DNA from: an uncultured Acetatifactor sp.
GTDB taxonomy: Bacteria; Bacillota; Clostridia; Lachnospirales; Lachnospiraceae
Reading direction: 5' to 3'
Assembly: GCA_910579755.1 (NCBI GenBank)
Contig: CAJTVB010000004.1
Location: 135,175-199,174 of the forward strand
Length of the DNA stretch: 64,000 nt
Within the stretch, counting starts at the first letter, position 1. Every line of letters starts with the position of its first letter. The notes beneath the pieces are model-generated. The model was not told the origin of the DNA, searched no databases, and saw only the letters and a list, made by a program, of their open reading frames with translations. The position numbers and the translations under genes are program-made. This document shows positions 17,026 to 25,735 of this stretch, piece after piece.

Positions 17026-18114
17026 CTAATTGCTCAGAAGCTCCTGCTCCAAAATATCAAAATCATAGCTGTTCTGTGCAAATTGATTGAAACGGTTTCC
17101 GGTATGCTTGGAGGCCGGCGCCGAATTTTTCCGATGCTGTTGATACATTTCATCAATCCTGGCAATATCAGTTTTATGGTGGACATTCTGCTTTTTCCAG
17201 CTGCTCAGAATTCCTTCCGCATATTCGAAGCGGTGCTTGTCCGTAGCCAATACGGTACGCTCGCAGGCTTCGAAAATAATGTCTGTGGAGAAACCGTATT
17301 CCCTCAGCCAGCGCATGATGTACTCTGCTTCCCGGGCGGTGGGTGCGCTGCTTTTTCCCAATTCGTTCATAATGGCATAGACATTTTTGTCGTATCGGGA
17401 GGAATGCTTTTGGGCCTGCTTTGGTGTGGTGATTCCCTCCCGGGCCCAGTTCAGGGCTACGCGCTCAATGTATTTAAAATCCTTTTTCCCGCGCTCTACG
17501 CAATACTGGATCAAATGGTCAATCAGATCATCGGAAAAATGAAGCACATCCGTAAAATAAAGAATGGTTTTCATCTCGGAGGGCGTCAGGGGTCTGCCAA
17601 TGTAGGTCTCTGCAATAAAGAGGAGCTGTGCGGTTTCCTGCCGGTTCTTAAACTCTCTCAGCTGGTCGGCGGAATAGACCGGTTTGGCAAAGGAAAGACT
17701 GGAATCGTCATCCTCCCCCGGGGCAGAGCTTTCCACGGAAGGCTGGGCAGACGGGGCGGGAACCGGCACAAAGGAAGAAACCGGTCTGGGAAGATGCCGG
17801 GCATCCTCCTGGCCCGGGACAGCCACATCGCGGATATGGATTCCTACCAGATTTTTTTCGTCGTCGTAGTCCAGGTCCAGAAGCTGATTTCTTTCCCAAT
17901 ACTTCAGGGCGCGCACTACGTCCTTTTCCGTGTGATTAAACTTGTCTGCAATATCGGATACGCTGGTGGCCAGGCGGGCATTCATCATGCGGAGCAGATA
18001 AAGATAGATTTTCAGCTGGGCATCGTTGGCATCCTTCATGTATTCATCAATAAAAAGGTTGGATACAATAGTAGAATCCACAGTATGATCCTTATAGATT
18101 GTCAAATGTGCCAT
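17026..18114 (-). CDS. DnaD-domain replication initiation protein
   Basis: A 362-residue DNA-binding primosome protein. The N-terminal part (about 20-75) looks like a winged helix. A Pro/Ser-rich linker (about 105-150) leads to two DnaD-type domains, the first starting near TAQLLFIAETYIGRPLTPSE and the second near REAEYIMRWLREYGF. Members recruit the helicase loader to origin DNA. It is the first gene of the operon that continues with the loader ATPase and prs. Upstream lie an extended -10 promoter (18216-18224) and seven DnaA-box-like sites, suggesting control by DnaA. Confidence 0.85.
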   Translation of the reverse strand: MAHLTIYKDHTVDSTIVSNLFIDEYMKDANDAQLKIYLYLLRMMNARLATSVSDIADKFNHTEKDVVRALKYWERNQLLDLDYDDEKNLVGIHIRDVAVPGQEDARHLPRPVSSFVPVPAPSAQPSVESSAPGEDDDSSLSFAKPVYSADQLREFKNRQETAQLLFIAETYIGRPLTPSEMKTILYFTDVLHFSDDLIDHLIQYCVERGKKDFKYIERVALNWAREGITTPKQAQKHSSRYDKNVYAIMNELGKSSAPTAREAEYIMRWLREYGFSTDIIFEACERTVLATDKHRFEYAEGILSSWKKQNVHHKTDIARIDEMYQQHRKNSAPASKHTGNRFNQFAQNSYDFDILEQELLSN

Positions 18115-18215
18115 ATGTATGTCCCTCCTGTGCCCGCTTTTTTACTCCTGCGCGCATTGAGCCTTTCGGCAGCGTTTTGCGGCGGGGGTGACCCGCAGTA
18201 ACCGGCAGCAGGAAA

Positions 18216-18244
18216 AGTATAGCATAAGGCTCACAAAAAAGAAA
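18216..18244 (-). promoter_or_regulatory. Promoter of the dnaD operon
   Basis: On the minus strand TGC-TATACT (18224 down to 18216) is an extended -10, with a poor -35 (TTTCTT) at 18244-18239. The nearest DnaA-like box is about 47 bases further upstream. Confidence 0.5.
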
Positions 18245-18290
18245 TAGTCATTTTTCTGAAAGCCAAGAAAACAAAAAAACGTGCATCAAA

Positions 18291-18456
18291 TGTGGAAAGT
18301 GTGGAAGCTGTGGATAAAATTCTGCGGCCGTGAACAACACGGAGAAACAGAAGCATTTTTCGGGAAGGGCAGAAAGGAGTTTTCCACAAAGAAAACGAAA
18401 ATATCCACAGGCCGAAGCGCCGGATAGCAGCGTCAACCTGTGGAAGCTGTGGACAA
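18291..18456. promoter_or_regulatory. Cluster of seven DnaA-box-like 9-mers
   Basis: Relative to TTATCCACA, one site is perfect (TGTGGATAA, 18309-18317). Three have one mismatch: TTTTCCACA 18380-18388, ATATCCACA 18401-18409 and TGTGGACAA 18448-18456. One has two mismatches (TGTGGAAAG 18291-18299), and two have three (TGTGGAAGC at 18300 and 18439). An 18-bp composite, TGTGGAAGCTGTGGAYAA, occurs twice, at 18300-18317 and 18439-18456. The cluster fills the 342-bp gap between murC and dnaD and ends at the murC stop. No gene lies in the gap. Confidence 0.75.
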
Positions 18457-19836
18457 TTATTTTTTCAGAAGATTTTCACCGATTTCATGCACATCTCCTG
18501 CCCCCATAGTTATCAACAAATCACCTTTTATGCATTTTTCTCTTAAAAATTTTTCAATTTGCCCAAAAGATGAAAAATAATAGCATTCATGTCCCAGGGA
18601 ACGGATTTCCTGCTGGAGAGAAACGGAGCTGATGCCGAGACAGTCAGTTTCTCTGGCCGCGTAGATGTCTGCCAGAACAATTTCGTCTGCCAGAGTCAGC
18701 GCCCGGGCAAAATCCTTCAGAAAGGTTTTGGTCCTGGTGTAAGTGTGAGGCTGAAATACACACCATAGCTTTCTGTGGGGATAGTTGGCGGCGGCCTTCA
18801 GGGTGGCAGCAATTTCCGTGGGGTGGTGGGCATAATCATCTATTATGGTGACACCGTCCATTGTGCCTTTGTACTCAAAGCGCCGGTCTGTGCCTGCGTA
18901 GTCCTTCAGAGCGGCAGTGGAAACCTGGACCGGAATGGACAGCAGATCGGCCAGAGCGGCTGCTGCCATGGCATTGCAGATATTGTGTTCTCCCGGAACC
19001 TGAAGGGCCATGCTCCGGCTTTTTCCTTCAGGAGCATGAAGGGTGAACGCAGGACAGCCGCTTTCGTCATATTGGATATCTGTGGGATAATAATCGGAGG
19101 CGGGACTCATGCCATAGGTGATGACCCGGCAGGACAGACCTTCCGTGATCTGCTCCACGTTTTCGATCTGGCTTCCGATGATCAGGCATCCGTCCGCCGG
19201 AAGGAGCTGTGCAAATTTCCGAAAGGAATTGCGTACATCCTCCAGATCCCGAAAGAAATCCATATGATCTTCTTCTATATTTAATATAATTCCGATCTTG
19301 GGAAAAAAGCTGAGAAAACTGTTGGTATATTCGCAGGCCTCTGTCACAAAATACCCTGACCGTCCCACACGGATATTTCCGCCGATGGATTTATAGATCC
19401 CGCCGATGGAGAGAGTGGGGTCCGTTCCTGCCTGAAGCAGAATTTCACTGATCATGGATGTGGTGGTAGTTTTTCCGTGGGTGCCGCTGACGGCAATGGG
19501 AGTCTCATAATTTTGCATAAGCTGACCCAGCAGCTGTGCCCTGGTAAGACAGGGGAGATGCATTTCCCGGGCGGCGGTATATTCGGGATTGTCCTCATGG
19601 ATGGCGCTGGTGAGAACAATGCAGTCGATGTCTCCGGTAATATTATCGGCTCTTTGTCCATAAAATACAGTGATGCCTCTTGCCTCCAGCATATCGGTCA
19701 GAGGGCTTCGGGCCCGGTCCGAACCGGACACCTGAAAGCCTGCGTCAGCCAGGATTTCCGCCAGGCCGCTCATGCTGATGCCGCCGATACCCACAAAGTG
19801 GATATGGGAGGGGGCGTTAAAATCGATTTTGAACAT
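18457..19836 (-). CDS. murC: UDP-N-acetylmuramate--L-alanine ligase
   Basis: Adds L-alanine to UDP-MurNAc, the first amino-acid step of the stem peptide. The 459 residues show the Rossmann-like start HFVGIGGISMSGLAEIL, the P-loop SGTHGKTTTTSM near residue 110, the middle-domain NIEEDHMDFF and the C-terminal DYAHHPTEI. The start used is 19836, where AAGGAAGTG precedes ATG; the frame stays open 14 codons further upstream without a ribosome site. A TTGTTT/TATAAT promoter lies upstream. It is transcribed toward dnaD but separated by the DnaA-box cluster. Confidence 0.94.
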   Translation of the reverse strand: MFKIDFNAPSHIHFVGIGGISMSGLAEILADAGFQVSGSDRARSPLTDMLEARGITVFYGQRADNITGDIDCIVLTSAIHEDNPEYTAAREMHLPCLTRAQLLGQLMQNYETPIAVSGTHGKTTTTSMISEILLQAGTDPTLSIGGIYKSIGGNIRVGRSGYFVTEACEYTNSFLSFFPKIGIILNIEEDHMDFFRDLEDVRNSFRKFAQLLPADGCLIIGSQIENVEQITEGLSCRVITYGMSPASDYYPTDIQYDESGCPAFTLHAPEGKSRSMALQVPGEHNICNAMAAAALADLLSIPVQVSTAALKDYAGTDRRFEYKGTMDGVTIIDDYAHHPTEIAATLKAAANYPHRKLWCVFQPHTYTRTKTFLKDFARALTLADEIVLADIYAARETDCLGISSVSLQQEIRSLGHECYYFSSFGQIEKFLREKCIKGDLLITMGAGDVHEIGENLLKK

Positions 19837-19867
19837 AGGGTACACTTCCTTATTGTTTGATAGTTTC

Positions 19868-19896
19868 ATTATAATCACTTAGCGTGTAAAAAACAA
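19868..19896 (-). promoter_or_regulatory. murC promoter
   Basis: On the minus strand, TTGTTT (19896-19891), 17-base spacer and TATAAT (19873-19868), 32 bases before the murC start. Confidence 0.65.
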
Positions 19897-20085
19897 ATAG
19901 AAAAATGTCGCGCAGGTCTTGAAATGTGAGTAAAGTCCCCGGAATGTCAAAGCTGACAAGGAAATTTGGAGTTCATCAGGAGGGATGTTGGTATAATTAC
20001 ACAAAAATATTGGCGATAAAACACTATACATGTAAAAAATAAATATAAAAGGAACAAAAAAAGTCAAGTTTTTCCATAAGAAATA
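19897..20085. other. A+T-rich gap between divergent murC and glgC promoters
   Basis: No gene, RNA or repeat that I can support. The stretch 19990-20080 is strongly A+T-rich. Confidence 0.5.
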
Positions 20086-20114
20086 TTCACTTTCAAAGCA
20101 AATTATGATATAAT
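20086..20114 (+). promoter_or_regulatory. glgC promoter
   Basis: TTCACT (20086-20091), 17-base spacer and TATAAT (20109-20114), with TG at 20106-20107 making an extended -10. The glgC start is 110 bases downstream. Confidence 0.7.
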
Positions 20115-20223
20115 AAATTTATTCCAGGCAGGAAACGGGTAAATGGCCGCCTGGCTCAGGGCAGATGCCATTACGGCGGTCTGGTTCCGGCAAACTGGTA
20201 GAAGGCTAGATTGAGGTGAAGAC

Positions 20224-21492
20224 ATGATTAAAAAAGAAATGATTGCCATGTTGTTGGCGGGCGGACAAGGCAGCCGTCTGGGAGTGCTGACTTCCAAGGT
20301 AGCAAAGCCTGCTGTTGCATTTGGAGGAAAATACCGTATCATAGATTTTCCGCTTTCAAACTGCATCAATTCGGGAGTAGATACGGTGGGCGTACTGACG
20401 CAGTACAGGCCGCTTCGGCTGAACACCCATATCGGGATCGGTATTCCCTGGGATCTGGATCGGAATATCGGCGGTGTTTCGGTGCTCCCTCCCTATGAAA
20501 AAAGCTCCAACAGTGAGTGGTACACGGGAACGGCCAATGCGATCTACCAGAATCTTGAGTACATGGAGAGCTTTAATCCGGAATATGTTCTGATCCTTTC
20601 GGGAGACCATATTTACAAGATGGATTACGAGGTCATGCTGGATTTCCACAAGGCCAACGGCGCCGAGGTCACCATTGCCGTTATGCCTGTGCCTATCGAG
20701 GAAGCCAGCCGTTTCGGAATTATGATCGCTGACGAAAACCGGAAGATAACCGAGTTTGAGGAAAAGCCGGAGCATCCCAGAAGCAATCTGGCCAGCATGG
20801 GAATCTACATTTTCAACTGGAAGACCCTGAAGGAAGCCCTGGTGGCTATGGCGGATCAGCCGGCTCTGGACTTTGGAAAGCATGTGATCCCTTACTGTCA
20901 TGAAAAGGGATCTCCGCTGTATGCCTATGAATTTACGGGCTATTGGAAGGATGTGGGGACACTTAACTCCTACTGGGAAGCCAATATGGAGCTGATTGAT
21001 ATTGTTCCCGAGTTTAATTTGTATGAGGAATACTGGAAAATCTATACCAAGAGCGAGATCCAGCCGCCCCAGTATCTGTCCCCGGACAGCGTGGTGGAGC
21101 GAAGCATCATCGGAGAGGGATCAGACATATACGGGAAAGTATACAATTCTGTTATTGGCTGCGGTGTCACCATCGGAAAGGGAACGGTGGTGCGGGATTC
21201 CATTATTATGAACCAGGCCAGCATCGGCGATGGCTGCGAGCTGAATAAGGCCATTATTGCCGAGGATGTCAGGATCGGTAAAAATGTGAAGCTGGGCGTG
21301 GGCGAAGAGGCCCAAAACGATACAGCGCCTCATATCTATAACCACGGTATTGTCACCATAGGCGAAAAGAGCGTGATTCCCGACGGCGTTTCTGTGGGGA
21401 AGAATTCTGTAGTCTTTGGTGTGACATCGGCTGCCGACTATGAAGGTTCAAGGCTTGCAAGCGGCAGTACATTGATTAAGGCAGGTGAATAA
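20224..21492 (+). CDS. glgC: Glucose-1-phosphate adenylyltransferase, catalytic subunit
   Basis: Makes ADP-glucose for glycogen synthesis. The 422 residues start with the nucleotide loop LLAGGQGSRLGVLT and GKYRIIDFPLSNC. The glucose-1-phosphate region GSRFGIM-type segment ASRFGIM and EFEEKPEHP is present, and the C-terminal half is a left-handed beta-helix of hexapeptide repeats (IGCGVTIGKGTVV). ATG follows GAGGTGAAGAC. It is followed two bases after its stop by glgD, matching the two-subunit enzyme of Bacillus and clostridia. Confidence 0.95.
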   Translation: MIKKEMIAMLLAGGQGSRLGVLTSKVAKPAVAFGGKYRIIDFPLSNCINSGVDTVGVLTQYRPLRLNTHIGIGIPWDLDRNIGGVSVLPPYEKSSNSEWYTGTANAIYQNLEYMESFNPEYVLILSGDHIYKMDYEVMLDFHKANGAEVTIAVMPVPIEEASRFGIMIADENRKITEFEEKPEHPRSNLASMGIYIFNWKTLKEALVAMADQPALDFGKHVIPYCHEKGSPLYAYEFTGYWKDVGTLNSYWEANMELIDIVPEFNLYEEYWKIYTKSEIQPPQYLSPDSVVERSIIGEGSDIYGKVYNSVIGCGVTIGKGTVVRDSIIMNQASIGDGCELNKAIIAEDVRIGKNVKLGVGEEAQNDTAPHIYNHGIVTIGEKSVIPDGVSVGKNSVVFGVTSAADYEGSRLASGSTLIKAGE

Positions 21493-21494
21493 CA

Positions 21495-22616
21495 GTGAGA
21501 GCAATCGGAATCGTTTTAGCAGGCGGAAATAACCGCAAAATGAAGGAACTGTCACAGAAGAGGGCCATTTGTGCGATGCCCATCGCCGGCAGCTACCGCA
21601 GTATCGACTTTTCATTGAGCAATATGACCAATTCACATATTCAAAAGGTGGCCGTGCTGACCCAGTATAATGCCAGAAGCCTCAACGAGCATCTGAATTC
21701 CTCCAAATGGTGGGATTTCGGACGTAAACAGGGAGGACTGTCCGTGCTTACGCCCACGGTGACGGCGGACAACAGCAACTGGTACAGAGGAACTGCCGAC
21801 GCCATCTACCAGAATCTTTCCTACCTGAAAAACAGCCATGAGCCCTATGTGGTGATCACCTCCGGCGACGGAGTGTACAAGCTGGATTTCAATAAGGTGC
21901 TGGAATATCATATTGAGAAAAAGGCAGATATAACTGTAGTTTGCCGGGAGATGGAGCCGGGAATGGAGATCGAGCGGTTCGGCACCGTGCGGATGAATGA
22001 GGAATACCGCATTGAGGAATTTGAGGAAAAGCCCTTTCAGCCCAAGACCAGGACTATCTCCTGCGGCATTTATGTGCTGCGCCGCCGCCAGCTGATCGAA
22101 ATGATCGAAAAGTGCGCGGAGGAGGACAGATACGATTTTGTGCGTGATATTCTGGTACGTTACAAGGATATGAAGAGAATTTACGGCTACAAAATACGGG
22201 ATTACTGGAGAAACATCGCTTCTGTGGAGGATTACTACAGAACCAATATGGATTTCCTGAAGCCGGAGGTGAGGGATTACTTTTTCCGTCAGCACCCGGA
22301 TATTTATTCCAAGGTGGACGATCTGCCTCCCGCCAAGTATAACCCCGGTGCGGTGGTCAAAAACAGTCTGATTTCCAGCGGCTGTATTGTCAATGGTGTG
22401 GTGGAGGATTCCATTATTTTCAAAAAGAGCTTTGTGGGGAATAATTGTGTGATCAAAAACTCTATCATACTGAACGACGTGTATATTGGGGATAATACAC
22501 GAATTGAAAACTGTATTGTGGAGAGTCGTGACACTATCCGCGCAAATTCTAACTATGTGGGAGAACCGGGAAATATCAAAATCGTAGTGGAAAACCATGA
22601 AAGGTACACTATGTAA
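21495..22616 (+). CDS. glgD: Glucose-1-phosphate adenylyltransferase, GlgD subunit
   Basis: Regulatory partner of GlgC. The 373 residues keep the fold, but the first loop reads LAGGNNRKMKELSQKRA instead of the catalytic GGxGxRL form, typical of GlgD, which raises activity of the GlgC complex. FEEKPF and the C-terminal hexapeptide repeats (VVKNSLISSGCIVNGVVEDS-like turns) are present. The start is GTG 21495. The pair provides ADP-glucose; no glycogen synthase or branching enzyme lies in the window, and the pullulanase at 599 is extracellular and separate. Confidence 0.93.
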   Translation: MRAIGIVLAGGNNRKMKELSQKRAICAMPIAGSYRSIDFSLSNMTNSHIQKVAVLTQYNARSLNEHLNSSKWWDFGRKQGGLSVLTPTVTADNSNWYRGTADAIYQNLSYLKNSHEPYVVITSGDGVYKLDFNKVLEYHIEKKADITVVCREMEPGMEIERFGTVRMNEEYRIEEFEEKPFQPKTRTISCGIYVLRRRQLIEMIEKCAEEDRYDFVRDILVRYKDMKRIYGYKIRDYWRNIASVEDYYRTNMDFLKPEVRDYFFRQHPDIYSKVDDLPPAKYNPGAVVKNSLISSGCIVNGVVEDSIIFKKSFVGNNCVIKNSIILNDVYIGDNTRIENCIVESRDTIRANSNYVGEPGNIKIVVENHERYTM

Positions 22617-22675
22617 TCCAGAGGGATGTTAAGCTGTTCTGGTACGTTGAAGGGAGCTTTAAGGGGGTCATATTA

Positions 22676-22954
22676 ATGCAGATTACGGATGTCCGCGTGC
22701 GTAAGATCGCCAGGGAAGGCAGAATGAAGGCTGTAGTTTCCATTACCCTGGATGATGAATTTGTTGTACATGATATCAAGGTGATCGAGGGGGATAAAGG
22801 GCTTTTTATTGCGATGCCCAGCAAGAAAACGGCAGATGGGGAATACAGGGATATTGCCCACCCTATCCGTCCCGCCACCAGAGACCAGCTTCAGAAGATT
22901 ATTCTGGAGAGCTATGAAAGGGCGCTGGAGGAACCGGGGGATCTGCTGCTTTGA
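22676..22954 (+). CDS. spoVG: Sporulation/RNA-binding regulator SpoVG
   Basis: A 92-residue protein matching SpoVG in length and sequence: MQITDVRVRKI, LDDEFVVHDIKVIEG, LFIAMPSKK and AHPIRP. SpoVG is a small nucleic-acid-binding regulator of sporulation, division and cell-surface genes. ATG follows AAGGGGG. The end is unusual: the last codons and stop (GATCTGCTGCTTTGA) merge into the dispersed repeat found again at 32380-32414, so the repeat may supply the stop codon. Confidence 0.94.
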   Translation: MQITDVRVRKIAREGRMKAVVSITLDDEFVVHDIKVIEGDKGLFIAMPSKKTADGEYRDIAHPIRPATRDQLQKIILESYERALEEPGDLLL

Positions 22955-22978
22955 ACGGCGGGCCGTGAAAAGTAACGA
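22945..22978 (+). repeat. Partial copy of a dispersed repeat at the spoVG 3' end
   Basis: These 34 bases match 32380-32414 with three substitutions and one single-base gap. The exact shared core is CCGTGAAAAGTAACGA (22963-22978 and 32399-32414). Only the right-hand part of the element at 32297-32412 is present; the left inverted arm is missing. Confidence 0.7.
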
Positions 22979-22981
22979 GGG

Positions 22982-23007
22982 CAGGCGCATTTTGGCGTCT
23001 GCTCTTG
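22982..23007 (+). terminator. Weak terminator-like hairpin after spoVG
   Basis: CAGGCGC (22982-22988) pairs with GCGTCTG (22995-23001) including one G-U pair, followed by CTCTTG. The T tail is poor. Confidence 0.4.
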
Positions 23008-23152
23008 TATACAAGTCTTGTAAAATGATTGATAGTGTGATAACATATCCCAAAGCATAATGATTCTGGATTTATTCTGACACTTCTAAGCCATCATTTT
23101 TAACATCGGAAAATCTATGCTTTTTATTCAAAATTATAAAAATAGCCTTGAA

Positions 23153-23169
23153 AGCTTTTGGGAAAAGCT
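23153..23169. promoter_or_regulatory. Inverted repeat before the first WYL gene
   Basis: AGCTTTT-GGG-AAAAGCT, a perfect 7-bp palindrome 35 bases before the ribosome site of the WYL gene. Candidate operator; no direct proof. Confidence 0.4.
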
Positions 23170-23215
23170 CAAATGAGTATTGGGAGAGTATGCGGAAATA
23201 CAAAGGAGCAGGAAA

Positions 23216-24454
23216 GTGGCATACAGTGAATTGATCAAAAATTTTGACCGGATTCGGGGATACATGCGCGAGTTTTATGTGTATGGTTTTAAGAGCCGGG
23301 AGGAGTATGACCGGAAAAGCGCAAGATCCTATGATGATGAGAGAAGACGCATTGAGAGCTGGCTGGGGGAGTTCATGGGATTTCGGCAGACACCGGAGGG
23401 AAAAAACGTCTTTATTACCATTGACAGCCGTAGTCTGCGGCATAATCCCTTGTATAAGGCATGGAAGGCCAAAAGCTTTACGGATGGGGATATTACGATT
23501 CACTTTATCCTGTTTGATATTCTTCACGATCCTTCTGTGAGGCTGACAGCCGGGGAAATAACCCGGATTATGGATGAAGAATATCTGGCAGGGTTTTCTG
23601 TTCCCAGGGTTTTTGATGAATCCACCATCCGTAAGAAGCTGAAGGAATATGTGGGAGAGGGGCTCCTGGAATCGGAGAAAACCGGTAAGTGTGTGCGGTA
23701 TCACCGCAGCAGAGGTGTTCTTCCCGGCTGTGTCGATGCACTGCATTTTTATTCGGAAACGGCGCCCTGCGGGGTGATCGGCTCTTTCCTGCTGGATAAA
23801 GCAGGACCTCATCAGGAGCATTTTGCTTTTAAGCATCATTATATCACCCAGGCGCTGGACAGCGACATTCTCTGCCGTCTGTTTTTGATCATGAGAGAAC
23901 GGCGGGCGGCGGAGATAGAGAATTTCAGCCGGAGGGCGAAGCACCCTGGAACACTTCGCATTCTCCCACTGCGGGTGTTTATCAGTGTGCAGAACGGACG
24001 GCAGTATTTGATGGCCTGGCTGTTTTCCGAAAAGAGGATCATGACTTTACGGCTGGATTACATTCTTTCGGTAAAGCCGTTGGAGGTTCAGGAGGATTTT
24101 TCCTTCCGAAGGGCAGAACTGGATCGGGTGCAGAAGCATATGTGGGGGGTGGCCGCCCGAAGCAAAACGACTTTGGAGCATGTGGAATTTGTAGTCAGGT
24201 ATCGGGAGGATGAGCAGTATATTTATAACCGCCTTCAGCGGGAGAAGCGGTGCGGGACCGTGGAGAAGCTGGACGATCATTCCTGCCGTTTTTCTGCGGA
24301 GGTTTATGATATAAACGAGATGTTTCCCTGGATCAGGACTTTTCTTTGCCGGATTACGGACATTCACTTTTCGGATCAGGTTCTGGAGGAAAAATTCCGC
24401 AGGGATTTGAAGGCCATGTATGCCATGTATGGAGTGGGAGGTGGGCTGCAGTGA
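23216..24454 (+). CDS. WYL-domain regulator, first of pair
   Basis: A 412-residue protein. A helical N-terminus is followed by a winged-helix-like segment (about 105-165: LTAGEITRIMDEE, DESTIRKKLKEYVGEGLLE). A WYL-type domain (about 238-290) contains ILPLRVFISVQNGRQYLMAW and RLDYILSVKP, with a C-terminal WCX-like region after it. WYL proteins are transcription regulators that often sense nucleic-acid ligands. The start is GTG 23216, seven bases after AGGAG; the frame is open upstream to 23180 without a ribosome site. Its stop overlaps the GTG of the second WYL gene, so the two are coupled. Confidence 0.8.
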   Translation: MAYSELIKNFDRIRGYMREFYVYGFKSREEYDRKSARSYDDERRRIESWLGEFMGFRQTPEGKNVFITIDSRSLRHNPLYKAWKAKSFTDGDITIHFILFDILHDPSVRLTAGEITRIMDEEYLAGFSVPRVFDESTIRKKLKEYVGEGLLESEKTGKCVRYHRSRGVLPGCVDALHFYSETAPCGVIGSFLLDKAGPHQEHFAFKHHYITQALDSDILCRLFLIMRERRAAEIENFSRRAKHPGTLRILPLRVFISVQNGRQYLMAWLFSEKRIMTLRLDYILSVKPLEVQEDFSFRRAELDRVQKHMWGVAARSKTTLEHVEFVVRYREDEQYIYNRLQREKRCGTVEKLDDHSCRFSAEVYDINEMFPWIRTFLCRITDIHFSDQVLEEKFRRDLKAMYAMYGVGGGLQ

Positions 24455-25359
24455 TCTTTCACGAGATTTACAGCGCTTATTATAATGTGGTCGCCGGTAT
24501 TCTTTCGCGGCTTTTGTCGGGGAACGTCTCACCGGAGGATATCGGCAGAATCATCAGAGAGCAGGCGTTTTCCGAGAGCGCCATGGCCATAGAGGCGGCC
24601 ATACGGGAAGAACGCTGGCAGCTGTTTCACAAGGATGGAAGCACGGCGCTTCGGTATGCGCCCTCCATGCCTCTGACTACGATTCAGAAAGCATGGCTGA
24701 AGGCCGTTTCCCTGGATCCCAGGATCCGGCTTTTTGACTTACCTCTGGAGGGACTGGAGGATGTGGAGCCGCTGTTTACCCCGGAGGATTATTATGTTTT
24801 TGATAAATACGGCGATGGGGATCCCTTTGAAGATGCGTCGTATATACATACCTTCCGGCTGATTTTGGATGCCATAAAAAACAGATATCCTCTGTGCCTG
24901 GGGGTGGAGAATAAAAAAGGTCTGGTGTCGCAATTTTGTGTCCTGCCGGAATACCTGGAGTATTCTGAGAAGGACGACAAATTCCGGCTGATTACCAGCG
25001 GAAACCGGCGGGTGGAAACCGTGAACCTGGGACGGATCGTTTCCTGCAGAAGATTTCGCGGGGAGTTTCCGATCTGGTGCGGGGAGAGGAAAAAATGTGT
25101 TCGGCAGGTGACCCTGGAGATTCAGGACCGGCGAAATGCTTTGGAAAGAGTGATGCTTCATTTCTCCCACTTTGAGAAGGAGGCGGAGAAGGCGGGGGAC
25201 GATCTCTATCGGGTTACCATCCGGTATGAACAGAGTGATGAGACTGAGATAGTGATCCGGGTACTGTCTTTTGGCCCCATGGTCAGGGTGCTTCGGCCTG
25301 AAAGCTTTGTGAGCCTGGTCAGAGAGCGCCTGGAACAGCAGATGAGCTGCGGACTGTAA
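24451..25359 (+). CDS. WYL-domain protein, second of pair
   Basis: A 302-residue partner. GTG 24451 sits inside the stop of the first gene (GTGA overlap) behind GGGAGGTG. The N-terminus (IFHEIYSAYYN...) is helical. The WYL-like region lies around 145-200 (PLCLGVENKKGLVSQFCVLPEYLEYSEK, then VETVNLGRIVS) and a C-terminal WCX-like part follows. No clear DNA-binding helix is seen here, so it may act with the first protein as a hetero-oligomer, as PafB/PafC do. The last codons form the 5' arm of a terminator, after which the structured noncoding region begins. Confidence 0.75.
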   Translation: MIFHEIYSAYYNVVAGILSRLLSGNVSPEDIGRIIREQAFSESAMAIEAAIREERWQLFHKDGSTALRYAPSMPLTTIQKAWLKAVSLDPRIRLFDLPLEGLEDVEPLFTPEDYYVFDKYGDGDPFEDASYIHTFRLILDAIKNRYPLCLGVENKKGLVSQFCVLPEYLEYSEKDDKFRLITSGNRRVETVNLGRIVSCRRFRGEFPIWCGERKKCVRQVTLEIQDRRNALERVMLHFSHFEKEAEKAGDDLYRVTIRYEQSDETEIVIRVLSFGPMVRVLRPESFVSLVRERLEQQMSCGL

Positions 25360-25376
25360 GTTCGCAGCTTTTTTTC
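25345..25376 (+). terminator. Terminator overlapping the second WYL stop
   Basis: AGCTGCG (25345-25351) pairs with CGCAGCT (25363-25369), extended by a G-T pair, with eight Ts at 25369-25376. It separates the WYL pair from the RNA region. Confidence 0.85.
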
Positions 25377-25397
25377 CGGGATAAGGGGGTACAAAGC

Positions 25398-25406
25398 TGG
25401 TATGAT
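25398..25406 (+). promoter_or_regulatory. Extended -10 upstream of the structured RNA
   Basis: TGG-TATGAT at 25398-25406 is an extended -10. No good -35 is visible (GGGATA at the expected place), so activation by a regulator such as the WYL pair is plausible but inferred. Confidence 0.45.
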
Positions 25407-25411
25407 TTACC

Positions 25412-25735
25412 TACAGGCTGACTCAAGCGGGTGAGTGATTTTTCTCACTGCGGTGCGCCAGGAGATGCCGTCGCGTATGCCGGGCCAGGTCTGTGCCAAT
25501 GCAGCTTTTACGGCTGGGAAGAGCAGGTTCGAATCCTGCCTTGCGTTGTGGTTTTACGCATTGCCTGAGAAAAGGCAACAGGGTCGATGTGCTGAAAACA
25601 CATCTCTATGAAAGGAGCATCTGCGCCTGCCGGGCCGGAGGAGGTACGAGAGTCTTCGGACAAAAATATCTGTATCCGGCAATGAAATCCGGGCCTTGTC
25701 CGGGGGCGGATACCGGGCTTTCCCCACCAAAGCCA
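25412..25735 (+). ncRNA. Structured RNA with tRNA-like domain, leader of the slipin gene
   Basis: No supported gene lies between the WYL stop (25359) and the slipin start (25860), yet hairpins are dense. A 92-base domain (25455-25546) resembles a tRNA. A 7-bp acceptor-like helix joins GCGCCAG (25455-25461) and CTTGCGT (25540-25546), with one mismatch and one G-U. A short D-like hairpin contains GG in its loop. An anticodon-like hairpin has a 7-base loop TTTTACG (CAGC/GCTG). A perfect T arm, GCAGG-TTCGAAT-CCTGC, is at 25523-25539. Further hairpins: GTGAG/CTCAC at 25431, TTGCC/GGCAA at 25561, GATGTG/CACATC at 25586 and GGCTTT-CCCCACC-AAAGCC at 25716. It lacks an encoded CCA and is not a normal tRNA; bacterial Y RNAs with tRNA-mimic modules are the nearest idea I have. 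Boundaries are guesses. Confidence 0.5.

Noticed and set aside
18291..18456. Chromosomal origin
   Set aside because: DnaA-like boxes are present, but there is no dnaA or dnaN gene and no clear unwinding element, so an origin is not claimed.
25455..25546. Ordinary tRNA gene
   Set aside because: Only the T arm is canonical; domain too long, acceptor helix imperfect, D arm weak and no CCA or discriminator pattern. Kept as tRNA-like RNA instead.
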